Source: a virus. Taken from it: DNA of 23,244 nucleotides. The notes beneath the pieces are model-generated. The model ran no database searches and was not told where the DNA came from. It worked only from the letters and a program-made list of their open reading frames with translations. The stretch spans positions 1-23,244 of the IMG/VR virus record IMGVR_UViG_3300022200_003077; one strand, written 5' to 3'. The position numbers and the translations under genes were made by a program. Shown in pieces: positions 14,359-20,619 of this stretch; the stretch's first letter is position 1, and every line of letters starts with the position of its first letter.

Positions 14359-15544
14359 CCCGAAATATGAACTACTAGGGACGGATAGTAAATTTAGCAT
14401 AGTAACAGGTGGGCGTGGGTCGGGCAAATCTTTCGGGGTTGCCTTGCTTACGCTTTTGCTTAGCTACGAACGTGGGCATACTATACTTTTCACGCGTTAC
14501 ACTTTAAGGTCTGCCGCGATTAGTATCATTCCCGAGTTCCTGGAGAAAATAGAACTACTAGGGCGTGATGGTGATTTTGCCGTTACTAAGGATGAGATTA
14601 TAAACCGCAAGTCTGGCACGCGGATTCTATTTAGAGGTATCAAAACCTCTAGCGGTGACCAGACGGCAAACCTAAAATCCATTACAGGATTAAGCACGTG
14701 GGTACTAGACGAAGCGGAGGAACTTATGGACGAAGATAAGTTCGACACTATCAATTTATCGGTAAGGCAAAAGGGCGTACAGAACCGTGTCATCTTAATG
14801 ATGAACCCAACTACAAAAGAGCATTGGATATATCGCAGGTTCTTCCAGGAGCGTGGCGTATCGGGTGGTTGGAACGGAACTAAGGAGGACGTGAATTACA
14901 TACATACGACATACCTAGACAACTCTACCAATCTAAGCCCTAGCTACATTAAGGACATAGAGCGTTTAAAGCGAACCAATCTAAGCAAGTTTGAGCATAA
15001 GATTATGGGGGGCTGGTTAGATAAAGCGGAGGGAGTAGTATTTCAGAATTGGGAATTTGGCGACTTTAACCCAGACGGATTACAGACTAGTTTCGGGCTT
15101 GACTTTGGTTTTAGTATTGACCCAGATGCACTGACCGAAGTAGCAATCGACAAGACTAAAAGGGTGATATATTTAAGGGAGTGTATTTATGAAAAAGGTT
15201 TACAGACCAACGTTCTTAGTGAGCGACTAAATGCAATCACAGACAAACGCTTAATAATTGCAGATAGTGCAGAGCCGCGTTTAATTGCCGACCTAAGAAG
15301 TAGGGGCGCGAATATACAAGCGGTCAAAAAAGGCACAATCGAAAGCGGTGTTCAAATGTTACTAGATTACAAGTTGGTAGTTTCACCAGAAAGTAGTAAT
15401 TTAGCCAAAGAATTAAATAACTATACCTATTCAGATAGGGCAAGCAAATTGTACATAGATGACTGGAATCACTTACTGGACGGAATTAGGTATAACGTAA
15501 CGTACCATTTAGATAATCCTCATAAAGGAAAGTACTATGTTTAG
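14345..15544 (+). CDS. terL: Terminase large subunit
   Basis: The 399-residue protein is the packaging motor. Walker A GGRGSGKS is at 22-29, Walker B WVLDEAEE at about 119-126, and a coupling motif LMMNPTTKEHW at 151-161. The nuclease domain contains GLDFGFSIDPDA (Asp253), IIADSAEPRL (Asp307) and the C-terminal NHLLDGIRY (Asp379), which together form the RNase H-like active site. The start is TTG at 14345. The frame opens only at 14324, and no ATG or GTG lies between there and Walker A, so a non-ATG start is required. This may lower its expression relative to the overlapping small subunit. It resembles PBSX/Terminase_3-6 types. The portal gene that usually follows is missing. Confidence 0.92.
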   Translation: MVTLSPKYELLGTDSKFSIVTGGRGSGKSFGVALLTLLLSYERGHTILFTRYTLRSAAISIIPEFLEKIELLGRDGDFAVTKDEIINRKSGTRILFRGIKTSSGDQTANLKSITGLSTWVLDEAEELMDEDKFDTINLSVRQKGVQNRVILMMNPTTKEHWIYRRFFQERGVSGGWNGTKEDVNYIHTTYLDNSTNLSPSYIKDIERLKRTNLSKFEHKIMGGWLDKAEGVVFQNWEFGDFNPDGLQTSFGLDFGFSIDPDALTEVAIDKTKRVIYLRECIYEKGLQTNVLSERLNAITDKRLIIADSAEPRLIADLRSRGANIQAVKKGTIESGVQMLLDYKLVVSPESSNLAKELNNYTYSDRASKLYIDDWNHLLDGIRYNVTYHLDNPHKGKYYV

Positions 15545-15695
15545 GACTGACATAGAACAAAAGGTAATGCTAGTACGTCGATACATTCACGATTTTAAAG
15601 GCGTGGATATCGGTAACATTAAACTTAACGACGGTGAGGATTTAGCAAAGCTAGATTACGCTTTAAAATTTGCACAACAATACTTTAACGAATGA
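15537..15695 (+). CDS. Small ORF between terminase and tail chaperone, 52 residues
   Basis: ATG 15537 overlaps the terminase end by 8 bp, and the TGA at 15693-15695 overlaps the next ATG (ATGA). The product is 52 residues, charged and helical (begins MFRTDIEQKVMLVRRYIHDF, ends LKFAQQYFNE). It fills exactly the 147-bp gap between two well-supported genes with coupling overlaps on both sides, which strongly suggests that it is translated. I do not recognise the family. No membrane segment is present. Confidence 0.65.
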   Translation: MFRTDIEQKVMLVRRYIHDFKGVDIGNIKLNDGEDLAKLDYALKFAQQYFNE

Positions 15696-16195
15696 AACTA
15701 AGAATACCTACAAGCCAAAACGATATAACGTTAAGGCAGTACATAGAAGCGCAAGAGAAGCCCGAACGCGAGCAGATGGCAATATACCTAAATATCACAC
15801 CAGAAACGCTTGCAGAGTTACCTCAATCGGTTTATGACGAAGCTTTAGTTTGCATAGTTACGGCTTTGCAAGAGGATCAGGAAACGCACGTGAAGCGGTT
15901 CACCATAAACGGGGTGGAGTACGGCTTTGTACCTAATTTAGACCAGATAGAAAGTGGCGCGTTTGCTATTGCCGAAAGTTCAATACAAGAGGTAACAACG
16001 GCAGCGGAATTTGTTAACGCGATGTACAGACCTATTAAGCGCAAGGCTGGCGTGTTCTATTCAGTTAAGCCATTTGCAGCGGATAGGGTTACTCAAATGC
16101 TAGATGCACCGCTTTCGGCTTACACGAGTAGTGTGGTTTTTTTTTACAATTTAGGCAACGACTTAACGAGTTATATCCAGAGTTATACACCGTAA
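15692..16195 (+). CDS. Tail assembly chaperone-like protein, short form
   Basis: The 167-residue zero-frame product resembles the gpG-type tail chaperones of flavobacterial phages. It has an N-terminal RQYIEAQEKPEREQMAIYLN region, then INGVEYGFVPNLDQIESGAF at about 73-92, then AEFVNAMYRPI at about 109-119. Such proteins wrap the tape-measure protein during tail assembly. Near its end the frame runs through nine T residues (T TTT TTT in frame at 16138-16144) and terminates 17 codons later at 16195. An overlapping -1 frame continues to 16386, as in classic G/GT gene pairs. There is no tape-measure gene next to it here. Confidence 0.65.
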   Translation: MKLRIPTSQNDITLRQYIEAQEKPEREQMAIYLNITPETLAELPQSVYDEALVCIVTALQEDQETHVKRFTINGVEYGFVPNLDQIESGAFAIAESSIQEVTTAAEFVNAMYRPIKRKAGVFYSVKPFAADRVTQMLDAPLSAYTSSVVFFYNLGNDLTSYIQSYTP

Positions 16196-16386
16196 GCAGC
16201 AAGCAAACTAATGCGGATATGGTCGAGGGCTTTGGCTTAAAGTGGGGTTGGTATCATACTTTTAATGTTATGGCTGGCGGCGATTACTTTAAACTTGAGC
16301 GCATTGAAAAAGAGCCACTAGGTGCAATACTTTACTTCCTAGCATATCAAAGCGACGTTACTAAATTGAACGCGCCTAAGAGTTAA
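15692..16386 (+). CDS. Tail assembly chaperone fusion via -1 frameshift (long form)
   Basis: If ribosomes slip back one base at T TTT TTT (16138-16144), residues 1-151 of the short form are joined to 80 residues of the -1 frame, giving a 231-residue protein that ends at 16386. The -1 frame is open from 16132 and encodes a typical-looking domain: NELYPELYTV, then GLKWGWYHTFNVMAGGDYFK, then LGAILYFLAYQSDV. It has no upstream start of its own. The only in-frame ATG (16219) would give 55 residues and cut the domain. This matches the gpG-gpGT arrangement of tailed phages. The end overlaps the convergent minus-strand gene by 11 bp. Confidence 0.6.
16138..16144 (+). promoter_or_regulatory. Predicted -1 ribosomal frameshift site (T TTT TTT)
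   Basis: The zero-frame codons here are GTT TTT TTT TAC inside a run of nine T (16137-16145). This satisfies the X XXY YYZ slippery pattern. The open -1 frame downstream and the gene family (tail chaperone) support real frameshifting. No stimulatory structure was worked out. Confidence 0.6.
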
Positions 16387-16618
16387 AATGCTTAATTAAT
16401 CGTTCTTTAAGTTGTAAGTCTAGTTCAAAATCGTCATTAAATAAGTTGGTCAACTCGCTTTCTTTTGGCGGGTCGTATGGGTGGTAAAAGTTACCTGTAT
16501 AAGTGTAGCAATATAACTCACCATTTATAAATGGTATGGTGTGAATGTTATAGCCCTTATTAATTAAGTACTCTTGAACTTTATCGTTATGCGCGTGGCT
16601 TTTAATTTTTACTATCAT
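16376..16618 (-). CDS. Minus-strand small protein of unknown function, 80 residues
   Basis: An 80-residue soluble protein is encoded against the direction of all surrounding structural genes. It begins MIVKIKSHAHNDKVQEYLIN and contains a tyrosine-rich GELYCYTYTGNFYHPYDPP stretch, with an acidic C-terminus. I do not recognise it. A perfect host-type -7 box (TATATTTG, 16635-16642) lies 16 bp upstream of its start on the same strand, so it can be expressed early by host polymerase. Its 3' end overlaps the chaperone fusion by 11 bp. The coding call is supported by the promoter and by the matching arrangement of the second minus-strand gene at 17601-17810. It could be a host-interaction or superinfection gene (inference). 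Confidence 0.6.
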   Translation of the reverse strand: MIVKIKSHAHNDKVQEYLINKGYNIHTIPFINGELYCYTYTGNFYHPYDPPKESELTNLFNDDFELDLQLKERLIKHFNS

Positions 16619-16630
16619 GCTCTTGAATTT

Positions 16631-16664
16631 AAAACAAATATAAGCTATTTCACGTTAATATAAT
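16631..16664 (+). promoter_or_regulatory. Late-promoter-like motif, copy C
   Basis: AAAACAAA (16631-16638) and CGTTAATATAAT (16653-16664) precede ATG 16665. The C-to-C distance is 18 nt. The 12 bases before the ATG are identical to those of copy B. Confidence 0.65.
16635..16642 (-). promoter_or_regulatory. Host-type -7 box for the minus-strand gene
   Basis: TATATTTG on the minus strand, a perfect TAnnTTTG, lies 16 bp before the start at 16618. No TTG was seen at the expected -33 distance. The same bases (CAAATATA on the plus strand) form the upstream block of late motif C. Confidence 0.55.
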
Positions 16665-17114
16665 ATGAATGGATACTATCTTTTATTAGACTACATTAAG
16701 AGCCTGTTAGATGCCGACGTAGATTGTAACACGGTTACTACTGGCGTGGACTTGAGTAGCACCGACCTAAACCGTAAAGACATCTACCCACTCGCACATA
16801 TCGAAGCAAACGACGGAACGTTCTTAGATAACGTGATTCAGATTAATTTAGAACTGTTTAGCCTTGACCAATTAGATTTTAGCAAAGAGTTGGAAGTGGG
16901 TCAGAAGTTTATAGGCAACGATAATGAGCAAGACGTTTATAATACTACGCTGTACGTGCTTAGGCGCGTTTATAACAAGCTTTCGGTTAGTGATGGCATA
17001 TCAATACTAGGCGATGCAAATATACAGAAAACGGAGCGCGTAGAGAATAACCTCATCGGCTGGTCTATGACTTTGACTGTTGAAATTTCTGATAGTGTGA
17101 TGCGTTTCTGCTAG
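16665..17114 (+). CDS. Tail-terminator/completion-like protein
   Basis: The 149-residue protein begins MNGYYLLLDYIKSLL, a helix followed by alternating strands and helices. This length and pattern, and its place just before an HK97-gp10-like gene, resemble tail-terminator or neck proteins (gpU-like). The middle includes DVYNTTLYVLRRVYNKL, and the C-terminus is a strand-rich segment GWSMTLTVEISDS. It follows late motif C directly and the next gene starts 4 bp after it. The structural role is inferred from context. No direct motif proves it. Confidence 0.5.
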   Translation: MNGYYLLLDYIKSLLDADVDCNTVTTGVDLSSTDLNRKDIYPLAHIEANDGTFLDNVIQINLELFSLDQLDFSKELEVGQKFIGNDNEQDVYNTTLYVLRRVYNKLSVSDGISILGDANIQKTERVENNLIGWSMTLTVEISDSVMRFC

Positions 17115-17117
17115 GCT

Positions 17118-17612
17118 ATGCAAAACAGCGAAGTACAAATAGAACTAGACAAATTCGGAAAGCGATTAGTACAGGCTTCACGTAGCAGCCTTACGCAACA
17201 AAAGGTAAAGGCAAGCGGTGAACTTTACAAGTCTATTGGCTACGATTTAAAAGTAAGCCCTAATTCATTCCAGTTTAGTTTCGGCTCTACTTTGCCATAC
17301 TCCACGTTTCAAGATCAAGGGGTGAGTGGAACTGAAAAAAAATATAACACGCCTTTTAGTTACAAAAGTAAGAAGCCACCAGCAAGCGTATTTATAAGCT
17401 GGGCAAAGCAAAAGGGAATTAAGCCACGTGGTAAAAATGGGCGGTTTACATCCTATGAAAGTTTCGGCTTTGCGGTTGCAAATAGCGTATTTAGGAAAGG
17501 TATCAAACCAAAGAACTTTATTACCCGTCCATTTGAAAAAGCCTTTAAAGATTTGCCCGATGCGTTAATAGAAGCTTATGGATTGGAACTGGATAGGACG
17601 TTACTCAGATAA
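17118..17612 (+). CDS. HK97 gp10-like tail completion protein
   Basis: The 164-residue protein has the hallmarks of the HK97-gp10/minor-tail group as seen in Bacteroidota phages. The N-terminal helix ends in ASGELYKSIGYDL. FGSTLPYSTFQDQGVSG (about 55-71) is the typical strand-turn where a small beta domain holds an aromatic/acidic cluster. FISWAKQKGI, and GIKPKNFITRPFEKAF near the C-terminus, are also characteristic. Such proteins bridge head and tail or close the tail. The 3' end overlaps the convergent minus-strand gene by 12 bp. Family placement rests on recognised sequence patterns rather than a search. Confidence 0.65.
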   Translation: MQNSEVQIELDKFGKRLVQASRSSLTQQKVKASGELYKSIGYDLKVSPNSFQFSFGSTLPYSTFQDQGVSGTEKKYNTPFSYKSKKPPASVFISWAKQKGIKPRGKNGRFTSYESFGFAVANSVFRKGIKPKNFITRPFEKAFKDLPDALIEAYGLELDRTLLR

Positions 17613-17810
17613 CGCCTTAATAATATCCTTTTCGCTTATTATCTCAAAGTCATAGTGATACGTTTCTTGCCCTTTCATTGATAGCGCGTATCTAATGCCG
17701 TCATTCCTAACTAGGTAGCCAGTTACTAAATGCGGGTACTGGTCTGGGTCGGTTATAAGGAAAACCAGTTCGCCTATGTTGTGTTGTGTGTCTATTATTT
17801 GCATATTCAA
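17601..17810 (-). CDS. Minus-strand small protein of unknown function, 69 residues
   Basis: The 69-residue acidic protein begins MNMQIIDTQHNIGELVFLIT and contains GYLVRNDGIRYALSMKGQET, with a KDIIKALSE ending. I recognise it only as the kind of short beta-barrel-like protein seen in Bacteroidota phages. It has no known function. It lies against the transcription of the tail genes. A perfect host-type -7 box (TATATTTG, 17827-17834) is 16 bp upstream of its start, the same distance as for the other small minus-strand gene. Its end overlaps the plus-strand tail gene by 12 bp. The likely role is in early host interaction, but this is inference. Confidence 0.6.
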   Translation of the reverse strand: MNMQIIDTQHNIGELVFLITDPDQYPHLVTGYLVRNDGIRYALSMKGQETYHYDFEIISEKDIIKALSE

Positions 17811-17822
17811 AACGTCTTAATA

Positions 17823-17856
17823 AAAACAAATATACAACATTTTTCGTTAATAATAT
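17823..17856 (+). promoter_or_regulatory. Late-promoter-like motif, copy D
   Basis: AAAACAAA (17823-17830) and CGTTAATAATAT (17845-17856) precede ATG 17857. The C-to-C distance is again 18 nt, with a T-run just before CGTT. Confidence 0.65.
17827..17834 (-). promoter_or_regulatory. Host-type -7 box for the second minus-strand gene
   Basis: TATATTTG on the minus strand lies 16 bp before the start at 17810. It is made from the same bases as the upstream block of late motif D, so the site could act in both directions. Confidence 0.55.
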
Positions 17857-19281
17857 ATGCCAGTATTCTCAACAATTACGATAAATTTCTCAGATGCTTT
17901 CGAGCCAAACACAGCCACGCCATTAATCTTTATTAATGCTTTTGATGCAATTCAAAACGCTGGTCTTTCGGTTGTAGTCGAAAGGATAGTAGCAACCCGC
18001 ACGCAATTTGGCGAGTTTTCAACTGGTACGGATGACGTTACGCAAGCTGTATTATATAAAGATGCTCTGGATTTAGACCTCGACCCTTTGGAATATGAGG
18101 TATCTATAATAGGCAACAATGTTACAATAGGTAGCCTAAGGCAGGAAATATCATTCACCGATTTAGTAATAGGGCAACCGAACACAAGCCGTGCTACTTT
18201 TGTTATAAATAACGATGCGATAAATATACCACGCACGGAGGGTATCATTCCAGCGCGTTCTAACTACTATGTAACGCGTCCTATTGTAGATCCCAACGTG
18301 GTTAGTCAAACAGTTAAGATGTGGTTTAATTCTGACCTAATAGACCCCGACTACCAGCAACGAACGCCAGACTATCAGTCTACTCAACTAAGACCAAGTG
18401 CAAACTGGGAGAATTTTGACCTAGCTATAACACAATACGCACGCGACTTTATAAACCCGAAACTTCCAACGTTCACGGCTGGAATAGTTGATAGCGTAGC
18501 GGGGTCTGTAATTACTAGCAGCATATCTGTACGTAACAATCTGGAAGCAATAGACCAGCCTATTTTAAACCAGGCTGTAACCACACTAGGCTATGCAACC
18601 TATCAGCAAGGGGCAACGCCTAAATATAGTCAGCTTATTCTTTTGAGTTCCCAACGCCACCAAGTTAAGCGCGGTGAACTTATAATCGTACCAGTAAACA
18701 CAAACGCGGTTACAACTTCAATAGTATTTACCAATCCAGCAGGCGATTTTTTAGGGTTATATACATTAATAGCAAGCGGTGATATAACTAAGCAGATACA
18801 ATATGTTTGCTTTTCTACTGCGGGGCTTACCGATGACTTTGTAGAAGTGAACGGAACGCATATTTTTGAGTTGATAGATGAGTGCTTGTATGAAACACAG
18901 CCAGTCCGTTTCTTAAATAGGTACGGTGTATGGGAAAACCTTACATTCTTTAAAGCCGAAAAAGAAAGTTTGCAGGTAACTCGTGAGGGGAATTTTAAGA
19001 ACAACTATGTAAACGGTGGCACGTATGACACTACACGCCATTTATACCGCAATACGGACACGAACGCGCGTAGGTCGTTACAACTTACCACAGGTTATAT
19101 TAGCGAGCAGCAAAACGCAGCTATTGATGACTTGCTTTTGTCAGATTATGTGTACCTCGAAAACGGTGAGCCTATGGAAGTCGACACTAATAGCGTGGAT
19201 AAAAAGACCCGCATAGTTGATAAGCTAATTAACTACGAAATCGCTTTTAAATATAGTAGTGATTTGGTGCAAGTGGTTTAA
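17857..19281 (+). CDS. Tail/baseplate structural protein
   Basis: The 474-residue protein is beta-rich and has no enzymatic motif. The N-terminal third carries repeated strand pairs. The segment RPIVDPNVVSQTVKMWFNSDLIDPDY (given as positions about 141-166) is followed by a linker. The C-terminal third contains ECLYETQPVRFLNRYGVWEN (about 340-360) and ends with KLINYEIAFKYSSDLVQVV. The FLNRYGVW pattern is one I associate with a tail-structural family in flavobacterial phages. It starts right after late motif D. A role in the tail tip or baseplate is inferred from the size and from the large tail protein encoded downstream. The two were probably adjacent before the PAPS-reductase cassette was inserted. 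Confidence 0.55.
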   Translation: MPVFSTITINFSDAFEPNTATPLIFINAFDAIQNAGLSVVVERIVATRTQFGEFSTGTDDVTQAVLYKDALDLDLDPLEYEVSIIGNNVTIGSLRQEISFTDLVIGQPNTSRATFVINNDAINIPRTEGIIPARSNYYVTRPIVDPNVVSQTVKMWFNSDLIDPDYQQRTPDYQSTQLRPSANWENFDLAITQYARDFINPKLPTFTAGIVDSVAGSVITSSISVRNNLEAIDQPILNQAVTTLGYATYQQGATPKYSQLILLSSQRHQVKRGELIIVPVNTNAVTTSIVFTNPAGDFLGLYTLIASGDITKQIQYVCFSTAGLTDDFVEVNGTHIFELIDECLYETQPVRFLNRYGVWENLTFFKAEKESLQVTREGNFKNNYVNGGTYDTTRHLYRNTDTNARRSLQLTTGYISEQQNAAIDDLLLSDYVYLENGEPMEVDTNSVDKKTRIVDKLINYEIAFKYSSDLVQVV

Positions 19282-19315
19282 AATACCTTATCGGGTATAT
19301 TACACATAAGCGTAA

Positions 19316-19338
19316 TAAAGTGCAATTATTACACTTTA
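19316..19338 (+). terminator. Weak hairpin between convergent genes
   Basis: TAAAGTG and CACTTTA form a 7-bp stem with a 9-nt loop, followed by further short inverted repeats. It lies between the plus-strand tail gene and the minus-strand PAPS-reductase gene, so it may end transcription from both sides. The lack of a long T-run keeps this tentative. Confidence 0.35.
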
Positions 19339-19390
19339 AAGTAATAGTCTTACTATTGATGCTTGAGTTTATCCGATGTTATGCCCCATT

Positions 19391-20293
19391 TTAAGAAGCC
19401 TTGCAGAAACAATCCGTTTCAAATTCAAACAAATCACATTGTTGTTGTGAAAGTTCGTGTAAGTCTTGTGCTTTAGTAAATGGTCTTTGTGCCATTTCAA
19501 CTAATTCTTCAATGCTTTTATTAGTTCTTAAATCAAATCTTGGTATTTCTTCGGAACTATATTTTTGTTCCATTTCAAGCCACCATTTAGCACTTTCAGG
19601 ATTTTCTTTTATAATTGTCAATCTCTTTTTCAATGACTTCTTAAAACATAAATCGCAATTGCCTTGATAGTCTTTTAATCCTAAATCAAAACTTTGCTTT
19701 TCCCACCAATTACGAATAAATCGGCTATCAATTTTAACTTCGTCGCATAAAGGATAAATTACTTTTTCAATTTCAGCATTTACGCTTTTACGATGTGCTT
19801 CATCGGCTCTAATTCCTACTACTTTAATAATATCAAAGTTTTTATAATTATCACGTAAATAAGCATCAATAGGTCTTTGTTTTAATTCCCTTGTACAATT
19901 AGAAGCCATATTGTTTGGTAATGGATATTTTTTAAGCATAGCTTCAAATGGTTCTCCATTTCTTGAAGCAGTTTCATAATCAACTATTGTATAAGTTGTT
20001 CCTTTGCCTTTTTCGTTGTTAACTAATGCTTCAAGATAAACCAAATTCAATCCAAATTCCTTATCGCATTTATCCGCAAATTGCAAAGTTTCTTCACGTT
20101 CTTTTCCAGTATTCATAAAAACAAAAATGCAGTTTTTATAGTGTGGATGTTCTTTCATATACTTTGCTAAAAATGCTGAAGTTCGACCACCAGAAAACAA
20201 AACCACGTACAAAAACGAGGCATAACACGTGCTATAAGAAATAGCGGTTTCGGTGCTTTCTGAAAGTTCAGGTGTGTTTTTAAAATTAGTCAT
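19391..20293 (-). CDS. PAPS reductase-family (PP-loop) protein
   Basis: The 300-residue protein belongs to the phosphoadenosine-phosphosulfate reductase/PP-loop superfamily, which adenylates or reduces sulfur substrates. The PP-loop SGGRTSA is at 34-40, followed by FVFMNTGKEREETL, CTREL (about 133-137), and VVGIRADEAHRKS (158-170). A metal-binding CDLC is at 213-216, and Cys295 and Cys297 lie in the tail. Phage members are linked to DNA modification or sulfur metabolism, but the substrate is unknown. Residues 1-30 look foreign to the fold and are encoded by a repeat, so the true start (ATG 20293, or a GTG or TTG near residues 28-30) is open. The gene is AT-richer than its neighbours and is reversed within late genes, so it is probably a recent acquisition. 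Confidence 0.78.
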   Translation of the reverse strand: MTNFKNTPELSESTETAISYSTCYASFLYVVLFSGGRTSAFLAKYMKEHPHYKNCIFVFMNTGKEREETLQFADKCDKEFGLNLVYLEALVNNEKGKGTTYTIVDYETASRNGEPFEAMLKKYPLPNNMASNCTRELKQRPIDAYLRDNYKNFDIIKVVGIRADEAHRKSVNAEIEKVIYPLCDEVKIDSRFIRNWWEKQSFDLGLKDYQGNCDLCFKKSLKKRLTIIKENPESAKWWLEMEQKYSSEEIPRFDLRTNKSIEELVEMAQRPFTKAQDLHELSQQQCDLFEFETDCFCKAS

Positions 20294-20338
20294 AAATTTA
20301 AAGTTTAGTTTTTATTAATCCGCTACTTCTCATAGCAC
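20229..20338 (-). repeat. 19-bp inverted repeat around the PAPS-reductase start
   Basis: GTGCTATAAGAAATAGCGG (20229-20247) and, on the other strand, GTGCTATGAGAAGTAGCGG (20320-20338) match at 17 of 19 positions. The ORF start codon lies between the arms. One arm is inside the ORF and codes for its atypical N-terminus. Confidence 0.7.
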
Positions 20339-20421
20339 AACCGTTGTGTGTAATACTACATTCCATCTCCAAATAAAGTTTCTATTTGTGTTTATACAAG
20401 CAACTAACCGTTATGTGAAAT
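20339..20421 (+). repeat. Direct repeat AACCGTT(G/A)TGTG
   Basis: AACCGTTGTGTGTAAT (20339-20354) recurs as AACCGTTATGTGAAAT (20406-20421), 14 of 16 bases identical, 67 bp apart. It may mark the edge of an inserted cassette. Confidence 0.55.
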
Positions 20422-20477
20422 TAATAGTCTTTCCTATCAGCCAGTCTTATGTTAATTTAATCCGTATGACTTAATAC

Positions 20478-20556
20478 CCCCTAAAATCGGATTAGCGATA
20501 CAATCATTAACACGTCCTACATTTGCGACAACAAAGGTTTTCTTTCTTTTTAGGGG
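20478..20556 (+). repeat. Inverted repeat CCCCTAAAA / TTTTAGGGG
   Basis: Perfect 9-bp arms at 20478-20486 and 20548-20556, with 61 bp between them, lie in the spacer before the large tail gene. This could be a protein-binding pair or an insertion scar. Confidence 0.5.
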
Positions 20557-20580
20557 TTGATGTTACCGCAATAATACAAC

Positions 20581-20619
20581 TATAAAACAAAATACGCAAG
20601 TTTCACGTTAATAAAGTGC
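20581..20619 (+). promoter_or_regulatory. Late-promoter-like motif, copy E
   Basis: TATAAAACAA (20581-20590, identical to copy B) and CGTTAATAAAGTGC (20606-20619) precede ATG 20620. The C-to-C distance is 18 nt. No minus-strand gene starts here, so the motif is not explained by a reverse promoter. Confidence 0.65.

Larger units (their letters stand above)
20294..20619 (+). other. Gene-free spacer between the PAPS-reductase gene and the large tail gene
   Basis: These 326 bp hold no gene that I can support. They contain the outer arm of the 19-bp inverted repeat, a direct repeat of AACCGTT-type units, an inverted CCCCTAAAA pair and, at the right edge, late motif E. A TACATTTG (TAnnTTTG type) lies at 20519-20526 on the plus strand without a clear -33 partner. 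Confidence 0.6.

Noticed and set aside
17730-17936. Plus-strand open frame of 68 codons before the 474-residue tail gene
   Set aside because: It runs through late motif D and across the start of the real gene in another frame, on the opposite strand to the 69-residue gene. Composition is not protein-like.
19282-20619. Integron attC sites or an insertion sequence around the PAPS-reductase gene
   Set aside because: The repeats and GTTATG-type words are suggestive, but no full attC structure (paired R and L boxes), no integrase, no transposase and no target-site duplication could be identified. I kept only the repeats.
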